From Ancylostoma caninum (taxonomy: Eukaryota; Nematoda; Chromadorea; Rhabditida; Ancylostomatidae): DNA of 64,000 nt. The notes beneath the pieces are model-generated. The model saw only the letters and a list, made by a program, of their open reading frames with translations. It was not told the origin of the DNA and made no database searches. This document shows positions 39,600-50,600 of this stretch, in pieces. Location of the stretch: the NCBI GenBank assembly GCA_037903475.1, contig JBAJFG010000004.1, forward strand, positions 1,921,001-1,985,000, given 5' to 3'. Each line of letters begins with the position of its first letter. Positions within the stretch are counted from its first letter, which is position 1. The position numbers and the translations under genes were made by a program.

Positions 39600-41700
39600 T
39601 TGCCCTAAGCCTTCTCAAACTTGACATTAAAAGGAGTAACGCTTATTAGTAGAAATTCGCATGATCGAGACTCCTACAAAAGGATAAATAAGAAATTTGA
39701 GCAAAAGCTTAGGAAATTTAATAGATCTATAGAGAAGAAAGTCGTGGAATCTAGAAGTAAAAGTGCATTCTATAGCTTCATGAATTCGCGGCTCAAGGGG
39801 AATTCTGGGCTGGGTACGCTAATTGATGAGTGTGGGCAGGTGCTCACATCTGATAAGGACAATGCAGAAGCCTTTGCAAGGGTGTTTCAGGAACATTTTT
39901 CTGAGACAACGACCATGGGCACTAGTGGGGGATCAACTGGGAGTAGTTGCCTTAGTAACTTTCCGGTGCTGCTGACTCAATCTGGTTCCACGCAACTGAA
40001 ATTTACACTTCTTTCCAAATGGCCTAGGTCCAGATCAGTTACCCCGGATGGAATTCCTTTAGGGTACATAAAGGAGGTAGCTCCAATAATTGCTGGTCCT
40101 CTAGCTTATATATTTAATCTGAGCTTTATGCGTGCTGAAGCTCCTACCAGATGGAAAATTTCCTACGTCACTCCAATTCCGAAGAAGGCACCACATACGT
40201 CCCTTTTTAATTACAGACCAGTAAGCATAACTTCAATTTTTGCAAGATTATTTGAAAAGATAATAAAGAAAAGATTACTAGACCATTTGGAGAAACACGC
40301 CATCATTTCTCAGTACCAACACGGATTTCAGAAAGGCAAATCCACCGTTACGGCTGTACTCCAGGAGTTGAACGACTGGACTACATCTCTAGAATCGAGT
40401 AAGAGTGTGGACATTGTCTATCTAGACTTCTGTAAAGCTTTCGATAGGGTGCCTCATACAAAGTTGATCTACAAATTGGGGTTGATTGGGGTGCATCCCT
40501 GGATTAGAGCTTTCCTTGAGGGTAGAAAGTTCTGCGTAAGAGTAAATGACATCCTTTCTCATCCCAAGGCAGCTCAGTGTGGGGTGCCTCAAGGGGGTGT
40601 TCTTTCCCCGATACTGTTTATCGTCTACACATTTGAATTGCCCACTTTAATCTCCAATCTGGGACTCAACTGTTGCGCGTTTGCCGATGATATTAAGATA
40701 TACAAACAGCTCTCAGACGCGAGTGATTGTTTTACATTACAGCGGGGCATTGATGCGGTAGCGGAATGGTCCAAGATCTGGGAACTTCCACTCTCTGATC
40801 ACAAGAGTAAGGTATTAAGAATTGGCGCCAATTCTCCTGAGTTCGTTTACCATCTGAATGGGGTCGCTATTGAAGTTGTAAATCATATGCGTGATCTTGG
40901 ATTTCATGTAACCAATAAGCTTGACTTTGAAACTCACTGCGATATTGTTGTAGGAAAGGCGTATGCAATGTTGCATAAATTATTTAGATCACTGACAACC
41001 AACAACGTCCAGGTGCTTCTTCAAGCTTACAAGACTTATGTAAGGCCAATTTTAGAGTATGGCACTGTAGTTTTCAGTCCTCATAAGAAGAAACTTATTG
41101 AAAAAATTGAAAAAGTTCAAAACTGTTTCACGAGGAAGTTGATGATTAGACAGCTTGGTTTTGTCTATTCAGAGATTCCCAATTCTCTGGAACGAAACTT
41201 AAATTTTTCATTGGACACTCTGGCTTTAAGGAGGAAAAGATTTGATTTGATTATGTTTCATAAAATAATTACTGGAACAAGCAGTCTTCCTTCGAGTGTA
41301 TTCTGCTCGATGCGGTCATCAAATACTAGAGGTCAGGCATTGAAATCAGTCATCCCCAGGGCTAGAAATTCTGTTAGATTTAACTTTTTCTTCAATAGAG
41401 CAGGGTCGGAATATGCAAAACTTGGCAGGAAACGTGCGCTACCTGTTAGTGTTCATTCATTCAAAAAGCTGCTCAGTCACCTGCCTTAATGAGAGTACCA
41501 AAAGCAACGGCGACATCTCTTTTTATTGTATCTGGTACATTCCTTTTTTTAAATTTTTTTGCGTCAACTGTGTTGTAGTTTTTTTTTTTTCATTTCGCCT
41601 TGATCGGATTCAATTTTTCCTTTCAGAGGTTTTTTATGTTGTTTATGAGGTGATATTGTCACATGATTCATCCATGTAATAAATAAATAAATATATATAT
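39600..41700 (+). mobile_element. 5'-truncated non-LTR retrotransposon (CR1/Rex1-like LINE)
   Basis: A single uninterrupted 622-codon ORF (39621-41489) encodes a reverse transcriptase with the usual blocks in order: PDGIPLGYIKEVAP, NYRPVSITSIFARLFEKIIK, QYQHGFQKGKSTVTAV, VDIVYLDFCKAFDRVPHTKL, CGVPQGGVLSPILF and the catalytic CAFADDIKIY. The thumb and C-terminal region follow (LEYGTVVFSPHKKKLIEKIE). The apurinic endonuclease domain expected upstream is absent, so the copy is 5'-truncated. After the ORF comes a short 3' UTR and a TAAATAAATAAATATATA tail, typical of CR1-clade elements. The intact frame suggests recent insertion. The exact 5' boundary could not be placed. Confidence 0.93.
39621..41489 (+). 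CDS. LINE reverse transcriptase, 5'-truncated ORF2
   Basis: The 622-aa frame carries the RT palm, fingers and thumb of a LINE. The annotated ATG is only the first Met in the surviving frame; the native start would be upstream in a full-length element. The FADD catalytic pair and the Asp in YLDFCKAFD are both present, so catalysis is not ruled out, but the missing endonuclease should prevent autonomous target-primed transposition. Confidence 0.9.
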   Translation: MTLKGVTLISRNSHDRDSYKRINKKFEQKLRKFNRSIEKKVVESRSKSAFYSFMNSRLKGNSGLGTLIDECGQVLTSDKDNAEAFARVFQEHFSETTTMGTSGGSTGSSCLSNFPVLLTQSGSTQLKFTLLSKWPRSRSVTPDGIPLGYIKEVAPIIAGPLAYIFNLSFMRAEAPTRWKISYVTPIPKKAPHTSLFNYRPVSITSIFARLFEKIIKKRLLDHLEKHAIISQYQHGFQKGKSTVTAVLQELNDWTTSLESSKSVDIVYLDFCKAFDRVPHTKLIYKLGLIGVHPWIRAFLEGRKFCVRVNDILSHPKAAQCGVPQGGVLSPILFIVYTFELPTLISNLGLNCCAFADDIKIYKQLSDASDCFTLQRGIDAVAEWSKIWELPLSDHKSKVLRIGANSPEFVYHLNGVAIEVVNHMRDLGFHVTNKLDFETHCDIVVGKAYAMLHKLFRSLTTNNVQVLLQAYKTYVRPILEYGTVVFSPHKKKLIEKIEKVQNCFTRKLMIRQLGFVYSEIPNSLERNLNFSLDTLALRRKRFDLIMFHKIITGTSSLPSSVFCSMRSSNTRGQALKSVIPRARNSVRFNFFFNRAGSEYAKLGRKRALPVSVHSFKKLLSHLP

Positions 41701-41704
41701 ATAA

Positions 41705-42010
41705 GCCAACTTGCGGAGAACCTATTGACTAGCGAATCGTTGTCGACGAAATGCCACCACTGAGGGCATCGTGGCAATGGTTACCGTGGAGCAACTCAGA
41801 AAAACTGTCTGGTCATTTTTTCGAAAGGTGTTATCGACCGAAAAGTTGCCAGCAAGAGAAGGCGAAAGCGAATTCTCAGAAATTTTTTACGGCTGACATG
41901 TTGTCAGTGAAGAAAGGCGAAAACAGGTTGTCGACAAGTTTCGGGGTGAGCAACTTTCAGATGCGATCAGAAACTTGCTCGCCAAACGAACGCACCGTCA
42001 CGGAGTCTAT
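41705..42010. repeat. Second block of TTGTCGACAAC-type repeats, opposite orientation
   Basis: Read on the minus strand, this stretch matches the 28320-28930 block (GCGAGCAAGTTTCTGATCGC, then GCTCACC and ACTTGTCGACAACCTGTTT). It directly follows the LINE tail, so the LINE may have inserted into or beside this repeat. Confidence 0.6.
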
Positions 42011-42315
42011 GTACTGGGTTGGATTTTCCCGCTAAATACCTCTGTCGTAAAAATTCCCAAAATGTTCTTGCTCGCTTCAAAAAATTTTGTTTGAGATTGT
42101 TGTTCTCTTGTTTTCCCGCACTGTTCGGGAGGCAGTTCACAATGATGACCAAACAACGCTTCATCGTCGAATTAATGGAGATCTAGCGATCATTACAGTG
42201 GAGGCACTCTGGAACGAATTGTTAGTTTTTGTACTAGAGGTGCTATGCACGCAATATATTTATCATTTTGGTTTGTTGCAGAGAAGATTGAAAGTTGCTT
42301 TAAGCTCATTTAAGT

Positions 42316-42606
42316 GGCTTTCATACATTTGCCGCGGCGGCAGTCGCCCATGGTTAAGCATAGGCCGGCGACGTCGCGGCGGCGGCGCTGCGGCGACGTC
42401 GCCGCGACAAGAGCTTGTTTACTTTTTTGCCGCGGCGCCGCCCGGCGACGTCGCCCAGCGGCAAGCGGCAAGGAATGGTCGAGGGGGTATTTTGTCGCTG
42501 GGCGACGTTTGTGTGAAAGCGCGGCATGCCGCTCAGCGGCAACTTTTGCCGCGCACCCACTTTGCCGCGGCGGCGCCGCCGCCGCCGCGGCAAATGTATG
42601 AAAGCC
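42316..42606. mobile_element. GC-rich MITE with perfect 26-bp inverted ends
   Basis: A segment starting GGCTTTCATACATTTGCCGC at 42316-42341 has an exact 26-bp reverse complement at 42581-42606. The 291-bp interior is made almost entirely of GCCGCGGCGG/GGCGACGTCGCC motifs, far richer in G+C than its surroundings. No clear target duplication was found and there is no real coding capacity, despite open frames caused by GC richness. Confidence 0.75.
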
Positions 42607-43102
42607 CCTTTAGCTTTCAGCAAATCACCTTCTTCAACGCTTGAAATGGCAACTCGACAAGCTCGCGCAATAGGTGTGTATTGCGTCACAGGCTAAATTT
42701 CGAAAGAATTCCACAACGAGATCTAGTAGATTCTATTCTTGTTGCAGCAAAGTATCCTAAACTTGGCAGAGAATCCTGTATGCGCAACGTGCACTGGAAG
42801 ACATCCTTCTAGTATAAAATAGTTCACTGGAGTCAATAAAACTGATGTGTATTTGACTCCACTTTGCAATCCACGGTGCTGACATGACCATATACGGTTC
42901 TACGATAACTGGAAAAACTAATTCATCTCATAACTCAACAGAACCAGCATTTTGGGTAAGATGTAGAAACATACACATATCGACGCTTTCTTGAAGCGAA
43001 CAACAACCACGGTCCAAACAAAGGTGTACTACGAAATAAATACAGTCCAGTAACAGTCCAGAAAACTCCATCTCCAATGTACTATCAATTCTACCAAATC
43101 TC

Positions 43103-46031
43103 TCACGATGAAGGAGGAGGAGGTGGGATTGGTGGTGGAGCTTGGCCTGGTGGAGGTGGAACTGGTGGACGAGAAGGTGGCGGCGGTGGAGGAAACTGTC
43201 CGGATCCAGGTGGTGCAGCTGAGTTGAATCGAGGAGGAGGTGGCGGCATTCCCGGTGGGAACCTAGAATGACGCAGAAATCATAAATTAGATCGCAGAGA
43301 TGGCATGCAAAAATGGCAATCTTTTTATCAATACACAGCAAATAACACTGGTGAAAATGAAGCGTTATCTTCTCCAGATCATAGATAGATAGAGTGTATA
43401 AATAAGCTGCATACATTCTGATACGTATGATATAACTACTTTTCCTTCAGATTTTCTTTGTTGTTTTTTCAATTGTTCATCCAAATGCATAGCTGTGTGA
43501 AAGCTGATATAATCAGAAGAAATAAGTCGGACAAGTTACGGCGACATTAAACTTGATAAAGAAACCCGACTTCATTAATCGACAAGACTTGCCTTGGTGG
43601 AGGTGGCATCATTCCTGGAGGAGGAGCGCCAGGGGGAGGCGGACCAGGTGGACCTGGCGGCACAGGTGGGGCTGGAGGACCAGGAGGCATTCCACCAGGA
43701 GGTGGCGGTGGCACATATGACGTTCCACGAGATGGAGGTGGTGGTGGTGGAGTAGGCATTGTTGGAGTCTGTGTTGGTGGTGGCGGAGGCATGCTCCATT
43801 GAGCTCCTCCAGCTAAAACTCGACAATCAGAGGCTTGATGAATCCCAAACAAAAACGAAAAAAACTCACATGACATAGGCGGTGGAGGAGGTCTCGGTGT
43901 CATACCAGGCGTAGGCGGGACAGGTGGTGGTGGAGGAGGAGGCATTGGTGTAGCTGTAGGAGGCGGCGGAGGGAGCGCATGTGGGAATCCCATACCCATT
44001 GCAATCGGAGGTGGCATAGGTGGCATGCCAGGCATGCCCGGTATAACGGGGGGCATCCCAGGAATTGGAGGTGGAAACGGAAGACGGCCAGGAGCATCTG
44101 AGAACATCTGAAAAAGAGAAGTGCTCTCGGCCAAGGGCTTACAACCCATAAAAAGTGACAGTGATTTACCTGGTTTGGTCGGTCTTTTGGGAACAACGGA
44201 TTTTGTGCTGCCAGCATTCGTTCCGCAGCGGTTCCATGTCGTTCTCCTTTTGCATCTTTTTTAAAAGCGTACGAAACGGAAATTGCCCTAAATCGGACGT
44301 TCTTTCATCAAGTTAACCATGGAATTAGAAACATCATTTACCTGTTACAAAGGAACTGTCCGTTCATAGCCTCCATTGCCATATCAGAAGCTTCAAAAGA
44401 CGCGAAATTGATGAAAGCGAAGCCCTTGCTGTTACCTGTTTCTGGATCTCGCATGATTTTAGGAACCTATGAAAATTTTTTTTCGTTACCAAATCGTAAT
44501 CTTTAATGAGACATCAATAAAAGGAAAGCAAACGTACTTGAAGAATAACACCAAAAGCACTGAAAGTGTCGTACAGAAGCTTCTCGTCTACCTGAAAAAG
44601 TAGATCTTAAACAAATTACTAGTAAACAACTCAGTTTCACGGACCGGATGAAGTACGTGGAAAACGTGTGCAAACAGAAAAAAAGGATTGCAAACTGATT
44701 CTGTCTCAACTTCCCTCACCGTTTCCGAGAGCACCTAATATATCCATGAGAATTGAATAATTTGGGAGAAAAACGCACCTCCGGATCTAAGTTTCCAACA
44801 AAGATGTTAGCACCAACATCCATGTTCTTCTCATGAGCGCTCGCCTTATTTACCTAGAAAATAAATCGTTTTCCGAACCAAGATTTCAGCACTCTTTTTA
44901 CTCCTCTAATTGAAACGCCCAAATAATAACGAGAGATACCGAAGGTTGTCGCCCCGAAACGTTCTCTGTAACATTTCACAAGGGATTTGCTAAAAGAGGC
45001 ACAACTGAGCTTTAGATAAGTAGCTTTCTGATCAGCAACTGTGTTTCGATCAATAAAAGAAAAAAAACCCCTTCTGCATGCAGTGCTAGAATGTCGCCAT
45101 ACACCACGTGGAGTACAGCACCTTTCAACACCGTCAGCTGCAACATCGACCCCGATACGTATCAATTTGGGTCCGAGCATTAGCCTAACCAATGGTTCTC
45201 AGCCCAGCATGAAATTTGAAGGGCAATGTTATTTCCCGTGAAAAAGAAGAGTAAGCGAGCTCACCAATGCATGCAATGAGCTTCCATGAAGAGCAATACA
45301 TGAGTAACAATAGGAAGCTCTGCGCAAGCTCTGCCTATTTTTTAGTGATCTTTTTGTATTTTTAGCGGTCAGTATGTGCCTATATACTCATGCAGGTGGA
45401 AATGCAGATTTTCATAGATAATTTCGAAGGAAAGTTTAGAGGTAGAGCACACTCATACAAGTGGCAGTTTTGCCCTACTACATATCAAAAATTAGAGCAA
45501 ACTTTGAAGATCCCCAGAAACTCACTTTGATAGGTTTTCCATACAATTTAATCATATTCAGAATTTTAATAGCATAATCAGCATCTTCTTCTCCCATAAA
45601 TTCGACAAATCCGAAACTGAAACACCAAATGGAGCGGTATCTGATAAGCAAAACGAAATGTAAGAAGCGGAGTAACAACTAAAACAAACCCTTGATGATT
45701 TGCCGTAACTCTGTCCTTGGGCATATTAACACTTGTTACCGGTCCTGCTTGGACCATCAGCTCCCACAGCACATTCTCTGTAACCTTCTCGTCCAGACCA
45801 CCCACGTAGATAGTGGCGTCTTGAAAATGAAAACTATTATAGAATCAGAAGCAGCTCCTGATTCTAAAAAAATTCTAAATCCGATGGACTATTTTTGATA
45901 TTCACACAGATCTACGCGGCTTAACAAGGAATTAAACATTGATTTAAGAAAAACAATCTAAAAAAATCGAAAACATAAACTAAAACAATTTACAAACCTT
46001 GGTTGCGCTCAACTATCGGACCAGCCGACAT
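43103..46031 (-). CDS. sap-49: Splicing factor 3B subunit 4 (SAP49)
   Basis: Complete 10-exon gene, 414 aa: 45998-46031, 45690-45819, 45526-45616, 44779-44853, 44538-44591, 44342-44466, 44170-44287, 43870-44107, 43593-43812 and 43103-43262. The protein starts [11 protein letters not shown] and has two RNA-recognition motifs: [18 protein letters not shown] with [16 protein letters not shown], then [10 protein letters not shown] with [15 protein letters not shown]. The linker [16 protein letters not shown] and a C-terminal half of Pro/Gly/Met repeats complete the standard SF3B4 layout (424 aa in human). SF3B4 is part of the U2 snRNP SF3b complex and contacts pre-mRNA near the branch site in the nucleus. 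The last intron begins with GC (AG|GCAAGT); only this junction keeps the Pro-rich frame. A probable trans-splice acceptor lies at 46070-46071. Confidence 0.97.
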
Positions 46032-46069
46032 GATGGAAATAAACAACGATCTCCAGCAAACTCGATAGG

Positions 46070-46080
46070 CTAAAAGAAAT
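46070..46080 (-). promoter_or_regulatory. Putative trans-splice acceptor of sap-49
   Basis: On the minus strand TTTCTTTTAG ends 38 nt before the start codon. No upstream coding exon joins here, so spliced-leader addition is likely. Confidence 0.6.
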
Positions 46081-46713
46081 ATGTACAAGTGCACAAGTAA
46101 ATGAAAATGAGAATACCTTAGATTTATGTGTTGTATGTAAATGAAAAAACACAATAACTCATGGAAACAACACTGCCTTGAAATTTTTATTGGCTGTACA
46201 ACCACGGTTTTGAATCCGTTCTTAAAAACAGAGTAGACACATCACTAGAAGAACAATGCTGTCAAAGTTAAACAAAACTCTAAATAGAGTTGAGCAATTG
46301 ACGATGGGTCAGACAAAAATTAGCAGAGCGCAGAAGTTGACGCAGATCTGCACTAGTTTCTAACACCAGGAACAAAATAAAAGACGACAGTATGTCTTAC
46401 AACCCGTGATTTTTCTTTTGCAAACAAGAATTAGATGATAAAATGAGTCGTGGTCTCATACAAAAAATGTGAACATCAGCGGAAATGTGGAAATTACTGA
46501 GATCGGAGTGGTAACAGCCCATAACGAAAATTGTTGATCGCGATTGCCGCACGCAGTGAAACATTTTGAACGAACGGATTTTCTAGGGAGGAGTACGCAA
46601 AAGAACGAACGATTTACGAAGCGGTCCAAACCAATTGAATATGTGCGCACGATCCATAGTTTGCGTAGTGACTTCCTGTATAATACTCATGCAGAAACAT
46701 AGTATCTTCGTTG

Positions 46714-49700
46714 TCATTCGTTGGCTTCATCTGACGCTTCCTCAGCCTCTTCTGAGTCAAAATCCAAAAAGTTCAGGAACTTCTTGTGCAAGATTTCCTC
46801 GCCATGCTCATTCCATTCCTCCCTTGAAACGAAAAGTTGGTCCTCAATGGCCATGTCTCCAGTAAATGCTGCCGTTGCACATGACCATGCATGAGTTATA
46901 GGATTGGAGACATCAGCCAGATTAACGCACCAGTCCACATCCATGTAAGATCGTAAGTCAGTAATGCTGCAAATGACATTCTTGTATTCTTACCAAAAGT
47001 TCAACAGCTACTTGAATACTCCTTACAATCGCTCTCTAAAACCAGGGAACAAAGTGCATCCTCCTACAAGAGAAATATTCTGCACCAAAGCAGCTCTCAG
47101 GTTTATAGGACACCTCGACAAAGACTCTACGACCGCTTCGACAACACCCATCTGATTCAAACCAATATCTGAAGGGCTGGAAAAGAAAAAAGCTGTATCT
47201 CATGATAATATCACGCACCCATTAGTTGAAAAAAATCAGGATGCCATCTACAAAATTGTAGTAGAAGGAAGAACAAATGAAACAAAGATTCAGGAAAATG
47301 CATATAAAAAAATTGGGAATGAAAGCTTACTGGAATAAAAGTTCCGGTAGAGCAAAACGTTCTCTATTAATTGTTATCGCTTGAGGAGCATCCTCTGGTT
47401 GTAAGGATTTTGAACCTTTCAGGGGTTCCCTCAAGTAACCTCGTGATAACCGACAAAAATCAGGCAAGACGTATTCACGACGAATGGTGTTGCGGGCATC
47501 TCGATATCTGCAAAATATATAACCATAACACATAATAATTCATATTCAACCGCAACGTGTACTGTTGGGCTTAGTTTTTGTCAAAATAAGAAATTCCCCT
47601 TCGTTCAGAAAGATGAGACCACTGCGCCGCTTTAACACACTTGATCCACATGCATATTTTAAACTGTTTTAAAAATTTAGTTATATGATAAGTTAAAATA
47701 AGGTAATTATTTTTGCGGGACCTTCTAACATTTCGATATAACTAGAGATCAGCAGCAATAAACAATATTTCACTTATAATGAAAGTCGAGGAAGTGCGTT
47801 TTTCGCGGACTCGGGATGCATACGGCGCGACTGCGCCGCTCACGCTTGAATCGTGGCTGTGATAGCAAATCGTAGTTTTCTCGCCAAGTTTATTAACCTT
47901 CAACTAGGATGAAAACTATCGAGAACACCCCACGATTTGCTATTAGCGCGAGCATTACGATGGCTGCACATAATTCTCGAGTCCACGGAAAACGCATCGA
48001 TGTTCACTATAGTTGTTCTAACATGTTGTAACGAACTTAGAAATGATTTGAGTGTATATACGTAGAACGCATATCCTCGTGTACTAGGGTCTTGTTTTTT
48101 CTGAGTGTACTTTGAAATAAAACACTTGGGAATAAACAAAAGTTCCATAGTTTTGTAGGGTATAACTTACTTGGCAATTTTCATATCTCGATCAAAATCT
48201 AGCGACACAAAACAGGCGTCTTCCTTGCACTGATTCATTATATACGTTTCTTCCAGCACATTTAACTCCCGATAAGAAATCCATTCCTTGAGCTGATTTG
48301 TTAGAACCTTGCCACCGACGTCAATTCTGTATCACACGGAGCACATATGGAGTCAGCTCCAATGAAAAAAACTCATGAACTTTACCTCACAAGACCCTGC
48401 TGAATAGCTTTTCCATCAAGAAATGGGGCGACAGTAACCGATGAAAACCCGCAATCCACAATAAGAGCACAACGAATGTTGCGACATGAGCCCTCCAGAG
48501 CAATAAACCCAGCAGCTGAAAGAAAATGAAAATAGTACTATAGCTTCCAGGAGAGTAGCTTATCATGTTCTGGTACTAACAGGCACTAGTGAAACAGATC
48601 TATTGACTTTATGTTGAAAGAAATACCTGAAGCTTTAAAGACGGAGTGGAAGTCATGTTGCTCAAACAGTACTTCTACGCTGACGTCCTCAATAGCAGGA
48701 ATTAAATAGTTGGGATCGGAGAGTACAATTCGGGAATCTTTCGTGGGATAGGATTCAAAAACATGCTCCCAAATCTGCTCCTCAACATCTGGATTCACTG
48801 AAAGAAACATTATCTAAAAAACTATTTACACAAGAATATGGACATGAGGAAGAAAGCCATTCATAACAGAATATAACATGATGGGCGTTAGATCAAAACC
48901 GCAGAACATAAACCGTGAAGAAATTGTAAAAGAACAAAACATGGACCGGAGTATTGGAAAGTATGTAGTGCAAATTGGAGCCAAAAATTGCCAAAAAAAA
49001 AGTCAAGAGAAAAAACGAACAAAATTAGACTCTACGCTTCATATGGTTGCGCTACACGCTACCAAGCCTTATTTGATGGGAAAAGAAGCTGTACCTTGTA
49101 TGTCGGAGCGACATACTCGAGATAAAGAATATTGGTCCATTAAAAAAGCATAGTATGAATGAAAATTTCTGCCTTTTGGAATGGTGAGGACAATGGGTTC
49201 ACAGAGATTGGGGAGTTGTATATGCTTGGAAAGTGGGACGATACTGACCTATGCGCTCGCATGAATTAACAGAGGAACCGCGCACAGGTACATACAACGC
49301 TGCACACGCGGTTCTCAGGAAGAAGGAAGTAATTACGAAAAAAATCACTTTCTCGAAAATGATATCGATTGCCCAACATTTAGAGGATTCTGCACTCGTT
49401 GCTTAGGAAGATGATTTATTTGATAAGTTTGACGTCTAGCACAAAATCGGGAGATGAGCTGTCTCATCATTTATACATAGGACACAATCTTCGAATGATT
49501 ACGAGAACCAAATAAGAATGCATTTATCATGCCACAGCTCCTGTGGATTTTCTAGCCTTCCTGATAATCGGAACAAACTGGATAAAACATATCTGTTACC
49601 TAAGTAACCCCTTTCGAAAGGAAGAACGTAGAATAACCCTGTCTTGTCTACACATTCAGACTGCTCATCAGCTATGAACTCCCGCTTGCGATCCGCCTTG

Positions 49701-49876
49701 GCCTTCGCTATGCAGTTTGGAATAATTCTGAAGAAAAAAATTGGAAAAATGGCTGAAACCTCCGCTTCACTTCTCATGCTGAAACATGATGCTCACCTTG
49801 GCTCAATGTCCCGACTTGTTCCTATTTTCAAGGTGTAGCCGCCATTATCTAGTATTATTGTCTCCCGCTGTACCAT
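46714..49876 (-). CDS. arp-6: Actin-related protein 6
   Basis: Complete 8-exon gene, 414 aa (human ACTR6 is 396): 49797-49876, 49600-49727, 48627-48797, 48386-48515, 48171-48326, 47331-47507, 47027-47176 and 46714-46966. The actin fold is recognisable from the phosphate-1 loop ([11 protein letters not shown]), [12 protein letters not shown], the phosphate-2 region ([16 protein letters not shown]), [20 protein letters not shown] and [20 protein letters not shown] to the adenosine loop ([15 protein letters not shown]). ARP6 is the nuclear actin-like subunit of SWR1/SRCAP, which deposits H2A.Z. The C-terminus ends in an acidic tail rich in Glu/Asp/Ala. The gene lies between sap-49 and the C1orf50 homologue in the same orientation, with gaps of about 0.7 kb on each side. 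Confidence 0.97.
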
Positions 49877-49882
49877 ACTATG

Positions 49883-49893
49883 CTAAAATAAAA
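49883..49893 (-). promoter_or_regulatory. Putative trans-splice acceptor of arp-6
   Basis: The minus-strand sequence TTTTATTTTAG ends 6 nt before the ATG at 49876, an ideal spliced-leader acceptor position. Confidence 0.6.
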
Positions 49894-50600
49894 CCTCTGA
49901 CAACTTACACTTACATGAAAGATTACAACGAAAACCGAGAATATCAAATACTCAGGTTTCTTGTGGAAGTAGCCAACAGGAGATCAAAATACCTGCAGTG
50001 GGAGTACGGCGTAAAAAAGCTAAAGAATGTTCAAAAGTGACTACGGCGTAAAAAAGCTTATGAATGTTCAATCAAAAGTGGCAAATCTATAGACTGAAAA
50101 CTAATATAGTAATGTTATGCCATCCAAAACGCAAACAATGAAAGCCGATCACCTCAGCATCACCTCTTACAATGCAGTGTTTCTCACATAAATGTGGCCA
50201 AAAAGTATATACCTTTTCCTGCTTTGCAATTATGAGAAAAAAAACTAATGACATTGAGATAGCTATGGAACATAATACTAAGGTAATGCGACAACACGAA
50301 TTGTTCTGCATTGACATTTTATTATACAGCGTAGGCGTAAAACAGCACGCTTCTATGCATGGAATAATATCATACAAAGCATATTACAGCTACGAACAAC
50401 ATTCAGTTCTCTAATTATAGTTTCAAGGAATGGAAGCATTCAAATCTATAACCGCCTCTCACGTATCACATCATTGTGGAACTAAACATATTTAAAAAAA
50501 TGAAGGTCAATAGACAACAGCAAGTATGACTTACAATTTACACATATAATTGGGGAGGTGTAAAAGAGTGCGCGAATAAGCAGTCAGAGAAGAACTTCTG
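49894..50600. other. Gap between arp-6 and the C1orf50 homologue
   Basis: About 0.7 kb of AT-rich DNA contains the 3' UTR of the upstream minus-strand gene. No gene, repeat end or RNA structure stands out. Confidence 0.4.

Noticed and set aside
42087..42644. 185-codon plus-strand ORF and overlapping frames on both strands
   Set aside because: The open frames come from the GC-rich palindromic MITE, which lacks stop codons in every frame.
43077..43271. Gly-rich plus-strand ORF
   Set aside because: It is the antisense of the Pro-rich last exon of sap-49.
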